Translations under genes and position numbers: made by a program | Assembly (NCBI GenBank): GCA_036557185.1 | Contig: DATBHZ010000084.1 | Location: 1-19,493, forward strand | Source of the DNA: DATBHZ01 sp036557185 | GTDB taxonomy: Bacteria > Actinomycetota > Acidimicrobiia > IMCC26256 > JAENVU01 | DNA length: 19,493 nucleotides | Reading direction: 5' to 3' | Notes under the pieces: generated by a model | What the model saw: the letters and a program-made list of their open reading frames with translations, nothing else | Databases searched by the model: none | What the model was told of the DNA's origin: nothing | Shown: piece after piece, positions 6,088 to 13,411 of the stretch | Layout: each line of letters starts with the position of its first letter | Numbering within the stretch: position 1 is the first letter of the stretch

Positions 6088-7956
6088 CTAGCGATGCTCC
6101 TCCGGGATGTGGTACGGGACGGACGTCACCACGGTGCCCCGCCGGAAGAGCAGGCGGCCCTTGAGGATCAGCGCGCTCTGGTTGTGCAGCACGTGCTCCC
6201 ACCAGTGGTTGACAACGAATTCGGGGATGACCACGGTCACGAAGTCGTTGTGCCATCGTGCGTCGATCTCGTCGAGGTACCGCATGACCGGCCGCGTCAG
6301 CTCCCGGTAGGGCGAGTAGAGCACCTCGAGGTCGACGTCGATGTCGTGCTCGGCCCACTGCTTCTCGATGCGCTCGTGGTCGTTCTCGTCGGTTGCCACG
6401 CTCACCGCGAACAATCGGTTCGGGCGCAACGACTTCGCGTACGAGATCGCCGGGAGCACGCCCAAGTTCACCGCGCCGACGAGGACGACGACCGTGTGGT
6501 CCATGGCCGGCGGCCGGTAGTCGCTCGGTACCTCGAGCGCGGCGGAGACCCTCGAGTAATGGCGATGGATGCTGCGGAACAGCAGCACGATCAGCGGGAT
6601 CAGGACGATCGGCACCCACGCCCCGCCCTTGAACTTCGTGACCGCGATGACGAGCGTGACGATGCCGGTCGCGACCGCACCGACGCCGTTGATGATCATG
6701 TTGCGCTTGTAGCCCGGCTCCTGCTCGCGCTGGTGGTGCTTGACCATGCCCCACTGCGAGAGCGTGAACGACGTGAACACGCCGACGGCGTACAGCGGGA
6801 TCAGCGCGTTGGTGATGCCACCAAACGCGACGAGCAGGAGACCCGCCAACCCGGCGAGGAAGAGAACGCCGTTGGAGAAGACGAGCCGATCGCCGCGATT
6901 CGCGAACTGACGCGGGAGGTATCCGTCGCGGGCGATGATCGACGAGAGCCGCGGGAAGTCCGCGTACGCAGTGTTCGCAGCCAGCGTGAGGATCGCCGCC
7001 GTCGCGAACTGCAGCACGACGTACAGCGGCCCGTTCGCGAACACCGCGTGCCCCATCTGGGAGAACACCGTCTCGTCGTGGCTGGGATACGGCCTCAGGT
7101 GGTGCGCCAGCACCGAGACGCCGAGGAACAGGGTGCCGAGCACGATGCCCATCCACATGAGCGTGTTCGCCGCGTTCTTCGACTCCGGGCGTCGGAACGC
7201 GGGGACGCCGTTCGAGATGGCCTCGACACCTGTGAGCGCGACCGCACCGGACGAGAACCCCTTCAGGATCAGGAAGAGCCCGAGCGTGCCGCCCGCGTAG
7301 CGCGACCCCTCGAACGCGGCCTTGTTGAACGGCACCGGCTGGATCGAGCCGAAGATCCCCGGGAAGTACGTCCGGGCAAGTCCGTAGGAGACGAGGATCG
7401 TCAGCACCGTGATGTACAGGTAGGTCGGCGCGGCGAACAACCGGCCCGATTCCTTGATACCGCGGAGGTTCGCGAGCGTGATGAACACGATGAGCAGCAC
7501 GCCGAGCGCCACGCGGTCGTCACGCAGGCTCTGGAAGGCAGGGATCGACACGATCGCCGCGACGCCGGCAGAGATGGAGACGGCGACGGTGAGGATGTAG
7601 TCGACGAGCAACGATGCGCCGGCGACCAGCGAGGGCAGCTCACCGAGGTTCTCTCGGCTGACGACGTAGCTGCCTCCTCCGTTCGGATAGGCGTGGATCG
7701 TCTGGCGGTACGAGGTCACGACGATGGTCAGCAGGATCGCGACGGCGGCGGCGATCGGGACGAGCACGCTCAGGCCGAGCGTGAGGCTGGAGGTCCCGAG
7801 TGCGACGACGAACAGGATCTCCTCCGTCGCGTACGCCGTGGACGAGATCGCGTCGGACGAGAAGACCGCGAGGGCGATGACCTTCGTGATCCGTTGGTGC
7901 TCTTGCTCGGTCGTGGCGAGCGGACGACCGACGAGGATCCTCTTGAGCGCCGCCAT
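6088..7956 (-). CDS. APC-superfamily potassium transporter, KimA-like
   Basis: 622 aa with about 12 transmembrane helices (residues about 25-470) and a cytosolic C-terminal alpha/beta domain (about 485-622: HTVVVLVGAVNLGVLPAI, LFAVSVATDEND) of the universal-stress type. Size and architecture match the KimA K+/H+ symporter group rather than ordinary amino-acid permeases. In Bacillus KimA the K+ site uses D36, Y43, D117, Y118, T121 and S125 (from memory). Here the equivalents are D35 and Y42 in SSDAISSTAYATEE, and D119, Y120, T123 and S127 in VDYILTVAVS. Predicted role: proton-coupled potassium uptake. It lies 46 nt after the OB-fold gene and 8 nt before the DUF4118 sensor gene. An amino-acid permease is the alternative. 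Confidence 0.85.
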   Translation of the reverse strand: MAALKRILVGRPLATTEQEHQRITKVIALAVFSSDAISSTAYATEEILFVVALGTSSLTLGLSVLVPIAAAVAILLTIVVTSYRQTIHAYPNGGGSYVVSRENLGELPSLVAGASLLVDYILTVAVSISAGVAAIVSIPAFQSLRDDRVALGVLLIVFITLANLRGIKESGRLFAAPTYLYITVLTILVSYGLARTYFPGIFGSIQPVPFNKAAFEGSRYAGGTLGLFLILKGFSSGAVALTGVEAISNGVPAFRRPESKNAANTLMWMGIVLGTLFLGVSVLAHHLRPYPSHDETVFSQMGHAVFANGPLYVVLQFATAAILTLAANTAYADFPRLSSIIARDGYLPRQFANRGDRLVFSNGVLFLAGLAGLLLVAFGGITNALIPLYAVGVFTSFTLSQWGMVKHHQREQEPGYKRNMIINGVGAVATGIVTLVIAVTKFKGGAWVPIVLIPLIVLLFRSIHRHYSRVSAALEVPSDYRPPAMDHTVVVLVGAVNLGVLPAISYAKSLRPNRLFAVSVATDENDHERIEKQWAEHDIDVDLEVLYSPYRELTRPVMRYLDEIDARWHNDFVTVVIPEFVVNHWWEHVLHNQSALILKGRLLFRRGTVVTSVPYHIPEEHR

Positions 7957-8002
7957 GTCTACCGAGCGCCGGTCATCAACGCGGCGACGGGATGCAACTT
8001 GC

Positions 8003-8362
8003 TCACGTCCCCGTGAGGAACTCGTACCGGGGGTTGAGGAGCTCGAAGACGCGCCCTTCCCGTCCGGCGACGCCCTCGAGGCTGATGCGCCGGCCCGGCG
8101 TCAGTCCCCGGATGCGCCGCCGCCCGAGGAAGACGGCCGAGGCAAAGCCGGTGCCGTCCGTGACCGTGACCTGCAGCGACGGTGAGCCGGCGCGAGGCAC
8201 GATGCGGACCGAGCTGATCTCCCCGCAGATCTGGACGGGCTTGCGCGGCACCACGTCGGCGATCGCCGTCGCGTGCGTGGCAGACGTCCACGACCTGAGC
8301 GATTCACGGTCGAGCTGCTCGATTGGAGTGCGCAAATGCTGGAGGATCTGCCGGATCGCCAT
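8003..8362 (-). CDS. Small OB-fold nucleic-acid-binding-like protein
   Basis: 119 aa. Residues about 38-117 read as a five-stranded OB fold: VQICGEISSVRIVPRAG, SLQVTVTDGTGFASAVFLG, IRGLTPGRRISLEGVAGREG, VFELLNPRYEFL. This is similar to the wedge/OB domain of RecG-like proteins. Actinobacteria commonly carry such a stand-alone OB-fold gene upstream of DUF3159, TrkA and APC-permease genes. Here it is directly followed by the permease, with no DUF3159 or TrkA genes in between. Function unknown; RNA/DNA binding is possible. It is the first gene of the minus-strand run, 53 nt from the divergent acyl-CoA synthetase gene. No Shine-Dalgarno is seen before its ATG. Confidence 0.8.
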   Translation of the reverse strand: MAIRQILQHLRTPIEQLDRESLRSWTSATHATAIADVVPRKPVQICGEISSVRIVPRAGSPSLQVTVTDGTGFASAVFLGRRRIRGLTPGRRISLEGVAGREGRVFELLNPRYEFLTGT

Positions 8363-8415
8363 CTGTCATCAAACGTTCAGACATCCGTCGAGTGTTGTGA
8401 TCATATCGACAGCGC

Positions 8416-9990
8416 GTGATCGAGAGGCCGTTCATCCGACCGTGGGAACATGCGCCCGTGGAGTCGCTCCTCGACGCTGCGAACCGGGGTGCCGCGACGT
8501 CGTACTACGCGGCTCTCGCGCCGGACGCGATCGCGGTCCACGACGGCGCGACGAGCCTCACCTACGCGGAGCTCGACCGGCACGCAAACCAGCTCGCCCG
8601 AGCGCTGCGCGCTACAGGTGTTGACGAGGGCGACGCCGTCGCCATCGTATGCGGCAATCGGCTGGAGTTCGTCGACGTGCTCGCCGCGGCGACACGTGTC
8701 GGAGCCCGGCTCACACCTGTCAACTGGCACCTGACGGCGGACGAGGCCTCGTACATCATCAGCGACTGCGGTGCGCGCGTGCTGTTCGTCGACGCGACGC
8801 TCGGCGAGCGCTCTGCGCAGCTCGCCCAAGCGCACGCATCGGCGGCAACCGCGGTCGCGATCGGCGGGCGTATCGACCGTGCCACGCCGTTCGAGGACTA
8901 CCGCGACGCTCACGACGACGCGCCGCTCTCCGATCCGGTGCGCGGGAGCACGATGCTGTACACGTCGGGCACCACCGGGCGCCCGAAGGGCGTGTTCCAC
9001 CGGGCGCCGGCACCGATGGACGCGACCGTCGCCATGGCGGAGCTCGTCTACCGGCAAGGCAACGTGCATCTGGTGACCGGGCCGCTGTACCACGCTGCGC
9101 CGCTGCTCATCTCCTGCATCACGCCACTGCACGGCGGCGCCGAGCTCGTGCTCATGCGGCAATGGGACCCGGAGGAGTGCCTGGCGCTCATCGAGTCACA
9201 TCAGGTCACGCACACGCACATGGTGCCGACGATGTTCCATCGACTCCTCGCGCTGCCCGACGCGACGCGCGAGAAGTACGACCTCTCTTCACTGCGACTC
9301 GTGGTGCACGGGGCCGCGCCCTGTCCCACACACGTCAAGCAGCGCATGATCGACTGGCTCGGTCCGATCATCGTCGAGTACTACGCGGCCACCGAGGGCG
9401 CCGGCACCATCGTGGACTCGACCACGTGGCTCGGGAAGCCCGGGACGGTGGGCAAGCCGAATCCTGCCGGCCAGGTCATCGTCGGCGACGACGACGCCCA
9501 CCCGCGGCCCTCCGGCGAGGTCGGCACCGTGTGGCTGAAGGCCTCGGGCGCCGCGCGCTTCGAGTACCTCGGAGACGAGACCAAGACGAGCTCGGCCTTC
9601 CGTGGCGACTACTACACGCTCGGCGACGTCGGCTACCTCGACGATGACGGCTATCTCTTCCTCACGGACCGCAGCGCGAACCTCATCATCTCCGGCGGCG
9701 TGAACATCTATCCCGCCGAGATCGACGACGTGCTGCTCGCGCACCCGTCGGTCGCCGATGTCGCGACGATCGGCGTTCCCGACGACGAGTGGGGTGAGCG
9801 GGTGCTGGCCGTCGTGGAGCCGGCCGGGGGCGAGCAGGGCACGGACGCGCTCGCTAATGAGCTGATCGCGTTCTGTCGCGAGCGGCTTGCGTCCTTCAAG
9901 TGCCCGCGCGGCGTGGAGTTCGTCGACGCGCTCCCACGCGACGACAACGGCAAGATCTACAAGCGCCGCCTCCGCGAGCGATACAGGTGA
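8416..9990 (+). CDS. Acyl-CoA synthetase (AMP-forming, class I adenylate-forming enzyme)
   Basis: 524 aa from a GTG. All core motifs of the ANL superfamily are present: phosphate-binding YTSGTTGRPKG (182-192), YYAATEG (322-328), GDVGYLDDDGYLFLTDRSAN (403-422) then LIISGGVNIYPAEID, and the C-terminal catalytic lysine K513 in NGKIYKRRL. The enzyme activates a carboxylic acid through an acyl-adenylate to its CoA thioester. Its substrate cannot be read from sequence; the nearest look is to FadD-like enzymes for short, aromatic or branched acids. It heads an operon, its TGA overlapping the GTG of the next gene (GTGA at 9987). A TATCGA 6 nt before the start may be a weak -10 box. Confidence 0.93.
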   Translation: MIERPFIRPWEHAPVESLLDAANRGAATSYYAALAPDAIAVHDGATSLTYAELDRHANQLARALRATGVDEGDAVAIVCGNRLEFVDVLAAATRVGARLTPVNWHLTADEASYIISDCGARVLFVDATLGERSAQLAQAHASAATAVAIGGRIDRATPFEDYRDAHDDAPLSDPVRGSTMLYTSGTTGRPKGVFHRAPAPMDATVAMAELVYRQGNVHLVTGPLYHAAPLLISCITPLHGGAELVLMRQWDPEECLALIESHQVTHTHMVPTMFHRLLALPDATREKYDLSSLRLVVHGAAPCPTHVKQRMIDWLGPIIVEYYAATEGAGTIVDSTTWLGKPGTVGKPNPAGQVIVGDDDAHPRPSGEVGTVWLKASGAARFEYLGDETKTSSAFRGDYYTLGDVGYLDDDGYLFLTDRSANLIISGGVNIYPAEIDDVLLAHPSVADVATIGVPDDEWGERVLAVVEPAGGEQGTDALANELIAFCRERLASFKCPRGVEFVDALPRDDNGKIYKRRLRERYR

Positions 9991-10841
9991 GCGTCGATCT
10001 GGCGGGGGCCGCGGATCTGCATTGCCACTTCGGGCCCGACGCTCACCGCGAACGGTCCGTGGATGCCTACGACGCCGCGCTCGACGCGGCGCACGCAGGG
10101 CACGCGGCCGTCGTGCTCAAGTCGCACGACTACCCGTCTGCCGCGCTCGCGGCGATCGTCGACAGGGTCGTGCCCGACGTGCGCGTGCTCGGCGGCATCT
10201 GCTGCGACCGCGAGGTGGGCGGCATGAACCCGGCGGCGGTCGAGACCGCGCTGCGCGTCGGAGCGAAGATCGTCTGGCTCCCGACACTCACGAGCCGGCA
10301 GGATCAGCTCAACGGTGTCGGGCCGCAGCTCGGCATCCCGGGACCGGGCATCTCGGTGGTCGACGGCGACGGCGAGCTGCTTTCCGAGACGATGGAGGTG
10401 CTGGACCTCGTCGCGGAGTTCGGCGCCGTCCTCGCGACGGGACACGTCACCGCCGAGGAGCACCTTGCCGTGACGCGTGCGTTCGCGGGCCGGGGCAAGG
10501 TGCTGGTGACACATGCCATGGAAGAGCTGGCCGGCCCGAACCTGTCGGTCGAGCAATGTGTGCAGCTCGCCGACCTGGGCGCGTCCATCGAGCTCTGCGC
10601 GTTGACGTGCACGAGCGCGCTCGCCACGCGCCCTCCGTCGGACATCGCAGCCTGCATCCGCGCCGTAGGCGTGGAGCGGGTGACGCTCGCGTCGGACTTC
10701 GGGCAGAAGATGAACGCGCATCCCGTCGTCGGCCTCCAGACGTTCGCCGACGCGCTCGCGGCCGAGGGGATCGACGCCGCCGATATCCGGCGCATGGCGT
10801 GCACCAACCCGCTCGCTCTGCTCGACATGGATCCGGTTTGA
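9987..10841 (+). CDS. DUF6282-type amidohydrolase-like metal-dependent hydrolase
   Basis: 284 aa from a GTG that overlaps the previous stop by 4 nt. It begins VSVDLAGAADLHCHFGPDAH: H12-x-H14 is the metal pair of amidohydrolase-superfamily TIM barrels. VVLKSHDY follows with K45 and H47, then GGICCDREVGGMNP, ATGHVT, VTHAMEE and LASDFGQ, which supply the later histidines and the aspartate of the active site. The order and spacing fit the DUF6282 family as I know it. Probable reaction: hydrolysis of an amide, ester or lactone-type bond in the compound handled by the neighbouring CoA ligase. The substrate is unknown. Longer starts upstream lie within the ligase gene and are rejected. Confidence 0.85.
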   Translation: MSVDLAGAADLHCHFGPDAHRERSVDAYDAALDAAHAGHAAVVLKSHDYPSAALAAIVDRVVPDVRVLGGICCDREVGGMNPAAVETALRVGAKIVWLPTLTSRQDQLNGVGPQLGIPGPGISVVDGDGELLSETMEVLDLVAEFGAVLATGHVTAEEHLAVTRAFAGRGKVLVTHAMEELAGPNLSVEQCVQLADLGASIELCALTCTSALATRPPSDIAACIRAVGVERVTLASDFGQKMNAHPVVGLQTFADALAAEGIDAADIRRMACTNPLALLDMDPV

Positions 10842-11473
10842 GCCGCGCGCGTCCGTACGGGATCGTCGACCTCGCGTACCGGCCGCTCGATCCCGTGACC
10901 GCCTCTCGCCGGGCGCGCGACGACGGCTTCGCGTTCGTCGACACGCGCATCGAGCAGGATCCCGCGGAGCTTGCGCTCCCGGTCGGGTGCCCGATCGCGT
11001 ACCCGAAGCCGGTGCCCGGCTGGTGCATGGCGCCGGCGCCCTACGACGGTGCAGGCGCGTGGGAGCAGACCGTGCGGTGGTTCCGCGCCGCGCCGGGTGC
11101 GCTGCTCGAGCCGTGGACGGGCTCGAGCGTGCAGTCCGACGACGCGTGTCGTGCAGTTGTGCAAGAGGTTCCCGGCCTGCGGCTGCTCCTGGATACCGGA
11201 CACGTCGCGGCATGGGGTGGCGACCCCATCGCGCTGCTCGAGCACGCGGGGCACGTCCAGCTGCGCCAGGGCGCGCCCGGCGCCGCGCAGCTCCACGTCG
11301 ACGACAGCTTGGGCCGTGTCGACTTCTCCGCGGTGCTCCATCGGCTGGACGAGCTGCACTACCGGGGCAAGATCAGCATCGAGTACTTCGATCTGCCCGA
11401 GCTGGGTTGGGGCCTCGAGGATCCGCGCGCGTGGGCACTCGACCTCGCTGCGCACCTGCGCGGGCTGGAGTGA
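10838..11473 (+). CDS. Small xylose-isomerase-like TIM-barrel protein
   Basis: 211 aa from a TTG that overlaps the preceding TGA (TTGA at 10838). It has strand-like segments YGIVDLAY, FAFVDTRI, ALLEPW, LRLLLDTGHVAAW, HVQLRQG and KISIEYF, as in the sugar-phosphate isomerase/epimerase (AP-endonuclease 2-like) superfamily. The glutamate of LEP, the D/H of LDTGH and the glutamate of SIEYF match metal ligands of that fold. The usual HxHxxD-type strand here reads VQLRQG, so one ligand is altered. At 211 aa it is shorter than the usual 250-300. No other start in this frame fits better. Probably an isomerase or lyase step in the same pathway as the two upstream genes. Confidence 0.75.
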   Translation: MSRARPYGIVDLAYRPLDPVTASRRARDDGFAFVDTRIEQDPAELALPVGCPIAYPKPVPGWCMAPAPYDGAGAWEQTVRWFRAAPGALLEPWTGSSVQSDDACRAVVQEVPGLRLLLDTGHVAAWGGDPIALLEHAGHVQLRQGAPGAAQLHVDDSLGRVDFSAVLHRLDELHYRGKISIEYFDLPELGWGLEDPRAWALDLAAHLRGLE

Positions 11474-11476
11474 GCG

Positions 11477-12058
11477 TCAGCGAACGATGCAGCGGTACGT
11501 GAGGTTGATGCGCGGCCCGACGTCCGCAGCCGTCTTCGGGATCGCGTGCTGCCAGTGCACCTGCGTCGTCCCGCCGGTCACCAGCACGGATCCGGTCGGG
11601 AGATCGATGCCGAAGGCGTCGCCCGAGTCGGAGCGGCGGCGGAAACGGCATCGCCGCACGGCACCGAGGCTCACCGATGCGATCACGGGCTCGCTCCCCA
11701 GCTCGGGCTCGTCGTCCGAGTGCCAGGCGAGGCTGTCGCGACCGTCGCGATAGAGGTTCGCGAGCACGCTGTTGAACCTCGCGCCCGCTACCTGCTCCGC
11801 GACGGCGCGCAGCTCGAGCACCGCGGGCGTCCACGGCGCGGGGTGCATCCGCAGACCCGAATAGGTGTATTCCGCTCCGGCGTCGCCGAGCCACGCCTGC
11901 AGGCGTGGAATCGCGACACGGCGCCCGTACATGACGATCTCGTCGCGCTTCCAGTCGACCTCGTCGAGCACACGCGTGAACAGGTCCGCAGCCCGCTGCG
12001 CGCCGACCGCGTCACGGTGCAGGACGATCGTGTCGCTGTCTCGTCCGAGGTCCTCCAC
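11477..12058 (-). CDS. AlkB-like Fe(II)/2-oxoglutarate dioxygenase
   Basis: 193 aa from a GTG. Complete AlkB-family signature: substrate-lid region PRLQAWLGDAGAEYTYSG, FNSVLANLYRDGRDSLAWHS with the H113-x-D115 iron pair, VIASVSLGAVRRCRFRRR, distal H171 in VHWQHAIPK, and RINLTYR with R183 and R189 for 2-oxoglutarate. The family oxidatively removes alkyl groups from N1-methyladenine and N3-methylcytosine in DNA or RNA. The YTYSG and SLGAVR signatures place it nearer ALKBH2-like proteins than the E. coli AlkB type. It is convergent with the TIM-barrel gene with a 3-bp gap. The start is leaderless-looking (CAAACT 6 nt upstream). Confidence 0.9.
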   Translation of the reverse strand: MEDLGRDSDTIVLHRDAVGAQRAADLFTRVLDEVDWKRDEIVMYGRRVAIPRLQAWLGDAGAEYTYSGLRMHPAPWTPAVLELRAVAEQVAGARFNSVLANLYRDGRDSLAWHSDDEPELGSEPVIASVSLGAVRRCRFRRRSDSGDAFGIDLPTGSVLVTGGTTQVHWQHAIPKTAADVGPRINLTYRCIVR

Positions 12059-12101
12059 CGCACCAGTTTGCTGCTCGGAGGGTGGCGCCGCCGGCGTCGC
12101 G

Positions 12102-12374
12102 TCAGGTGTGCATCACGAAGAGCACGAGCAGCACTGCAACCACCACGAGGAAAGCGGCGGTGAGGAGCACCTTGCGGACCACGTCGGGCCGTACCCGCGA
12201 CCGCTCCTTCGGCGGCGCAGGCGGCGGCGCGGTCAGCGGCTCCGCCCGCAACTGGGCAGCCTCGTAGCGCGTCTTGTTCGTCCACGCCACGCCGTCCCAC
12301 CAGCGCTGCATGCGCGGGTTCTGCGGGTCGGGCCGCCACTCCGCGCCTGCGTCGGCGCTCTCGCCCATCGTCAT
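12102..12374 (-). CDS. DUF2510 domain protein with C-terminal membrane anchor
   Basis: 90 aa. Residues 13-36 carry the DUF2510 signature W-R-P-D-P...RWWDGVAWTNKTR, a short motif found almost only in actinobacterial membrane proteins. A proline-rich linker (47-56) leads to a single C-terminal helix LLTAAFLVVVAVLLVLFVM (about 70-88), so it is a tail-anchored protein. Two starts are possible, ATG at 12374 or ATG at 12368. A TAGCGG box 6 nt before the second one favours 12368 if the gene is leaderless. Function unknown. It lies 59 nt after the nitroreductase gene on the same strand. Confidence 0.85.
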   Translation of the reverse strand: MTMGESADAGAEWRPDPQNPRMQRWWDGVAWTNKTRYEAAQLRAEPLTAPPPAPPKERSRVRPDVVRKVLLTAAFLVVVAVLLVLFVMHT

Positions 12375-12433
12375 CCGCTACATATCGGACTGGCGGGCCC
12401 GATCTTGAAGCGGGCAGGCGTAGAACGCGCTGC

Positions 12434-13105
12434 TCAGGACAGCGGGCGCCCGCCGAACTCGTCGATCGCGACCAGCTCGTCGACCGCTTTCCGGCGAAGC
12501 CTGGTCGGGAACTGTGTCGGACGGCCCAGTGCGAGCATCGCCGCGACCGCGTAGGGCGTTGGGATCCCCAGCAGCTCCTTGACCTCACGCTCGCGGCGGC
12601 AGAGGAACGTGGTGAGGACGCCGCCCATCCCCAGATCTCGTGCGGCGAGCAGCACGTTCTGGGCGAACGGATAGACCGACGCTCCGCCGACGATGCTCTG
12701 GCGCTCGAGGTCGATGTCGGTGACCGCGAGCTGCTGCAGATCTGCGGCGAGCACGGCGAGCACCGGCGCGGCGTGGATGGCCTCGACCGCGCCTGGGACT
12801 TCGATCCCCGCGGCGTCGACGTCGTCGGGCGGGCCCGTCCACCTGCCGTCCGGGCCGGGGGCGAACGGGACACGACCGGCGGCGACGTACGCCGCGTACT
12901 CGTGCCATCCGGCGCGCGACATCTCCTGCAGGCGCGCCCGCTTCGCCGCGTCGCGCACGACGATGACCTTCCAACCCTGGCGGTTGCCGCCGCTCGGCGC
13001 GAACCGGGCGAGCTCGAAGATCTCCCGGAGCGCGTGGTCGTCGACCGGCTCGTCGACGAACTCGCGGATGGCTCCAGTGGTGCGCATCACGTCCGCGAGC
13101 TCCAC
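12434..13105 (-). CDS. Nitroreductase family FMN-dependent oxidoreductase
   Basis: 223 aa from a GTG at 13105. N-terminal MRTTGAIREFVDEPVDD and RFAPSGGNRQGWKVIVV are the FMN-binding start of the nitroreductase fold. SIVGGASVYPFAQNVLLAARDLGMGGVLTT (residues 145-174) is the conserved dimer/FMN segment, and the LGIPTPYAVAAMLALGRP ending is typical. Members reduce nitro, quinone or enone groups with NAD(P)H, and some actinobacterial members use F420H2; which applies is not visible. The start lies 2 nt after the stop of a small gene (13108-13263), so the two are likely translated together. Confidence 0.9.
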   Translation of the reverse strand: MELADVMRTTGAIREFVDEPVDDHALREIFELARFAPSGGNRQGWKVIVVRDAAKRARLQEMSRAGWHEYAAYVAAGRVPFAPGPDGRWTGPPDDVDAAGIEVPGAVEAIHAAPVLAVLAADLQQLAVTDIDLERQSIVGGASVYPFAQNVLLAARDLGMGGVLTTFLCRREREVKELLGIPTPYAVAAMLALGRPTQFPTRLRRKAVDELVAIDEFGGRPLS

Positions 13106-13107
13106 GG

Positions 13108-13263
13108 TCAGTCCTCGCGCTCGACGTCGACCATGAAGGCGAGCACCCGGCGGTCGCTCCCGCCGTCCCGGACCGGCAAGAACGAGCGGTCGGACTGCAG
13201 CATCACCCGCGCGTTGATCTCGCCCAGGAATCCCGCTTCGGAACGTGCAGGGGGGCCGGACAC
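13108..13263 (-). CDS. Small 51-aa protein upstream of the nitroreductase
   Basis: 51 codons from GTG at 13263 (GTG at 13269 is also in frame), ending GAC-TGA two bases before the nitroreductase start. The protein reads MSGPPARSEAGFLGEINARV then MLQSDRSFLPVRDGGSDRRV and LAFMVDVERED. It looks soluble with balanced charge; I do not recognise it. A TAGCGT box lies 7 nt before the GTG, the same leaderless promoter layout seen at 17841, 18277 and 19284, which supports it as a real gene. It could instead be a remnant of a longer gene, since the frame stays open upstream. Confidence 0.5.
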   Translation of the reverse strand: MSGPPARSEAGFLGEINARVMLQSDRSFLPVRDGGSDRRVLAFMVDVERED

Positions 13264-13270
13264 CGGCACG

Positions 13271-13276
13271 ACGCTA
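13271..13276 (-). promoter_or_regulatory. -10 box TAGCGT for the small gene/nitroreductase operon
   Basis: TAGCGT on the minus strand, 7 nt before GTG 13263. Identical to the boxes at 17841 and 19284. No convincing -35 box is seen. Confidence 0.45.
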
Positions 13277-13337
13277 TCCGCACGCGAGGAGGCTGATTCT
13301 CGCGAGCGCCGCCACCAGACCGCCGGATCTCGATGGT

Positions 13338-13369
13338 TTGCCCCTCCGAAATAAAAGGAGTGCTAACTT
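13338..13369 (+). promoter_or_regulatory. AT-rich promoter region of the SDR operon
   Basis: A rare AT-rich patch (about 13347-13385) precedes the SDR gene. TAACTT (13364-13369) fits a -10 box; TTGCCC (13338-13343) is a possible -35, though the 20-nt spacer is long. A short inverted repeat CTCC-9 nt-GGAG (13344-13360) lies between them and TGTT-9 nt-AACA (13369-13385) just after. Either could be a regulator site, possibly for the SufR-like protein of the same operon. Confidence 0.4.
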
Positions 13370-13411
13370 GTTTATTGATGCAACAGGTCCCACCGCGAGA
13401 GGGAGGACGCC

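Noticed and set aside
6094..8016. 640-codon open frame antisense to the potassium carrier
   Set aside because: Composition is an Arg/Asp/Glu/Val shadow with no recognisable motif; the opposite strand encodes a full transporter.
9887..10837. Long N-terminal extension of the TIM-barrel frame
   Set aside because: It overlaps the DUF6282 gene out of frame and is arginine-rich; the TTG at 10838 with a stop/start overlap is the better start.
12397..12415. GCCCG-9 nt-CGGGC hairpin between nitroreductase and DUF2510 genes
   Set aside because: Five-pair stem without a T-run; too weak to call a terminator in such GC-rich DNA.
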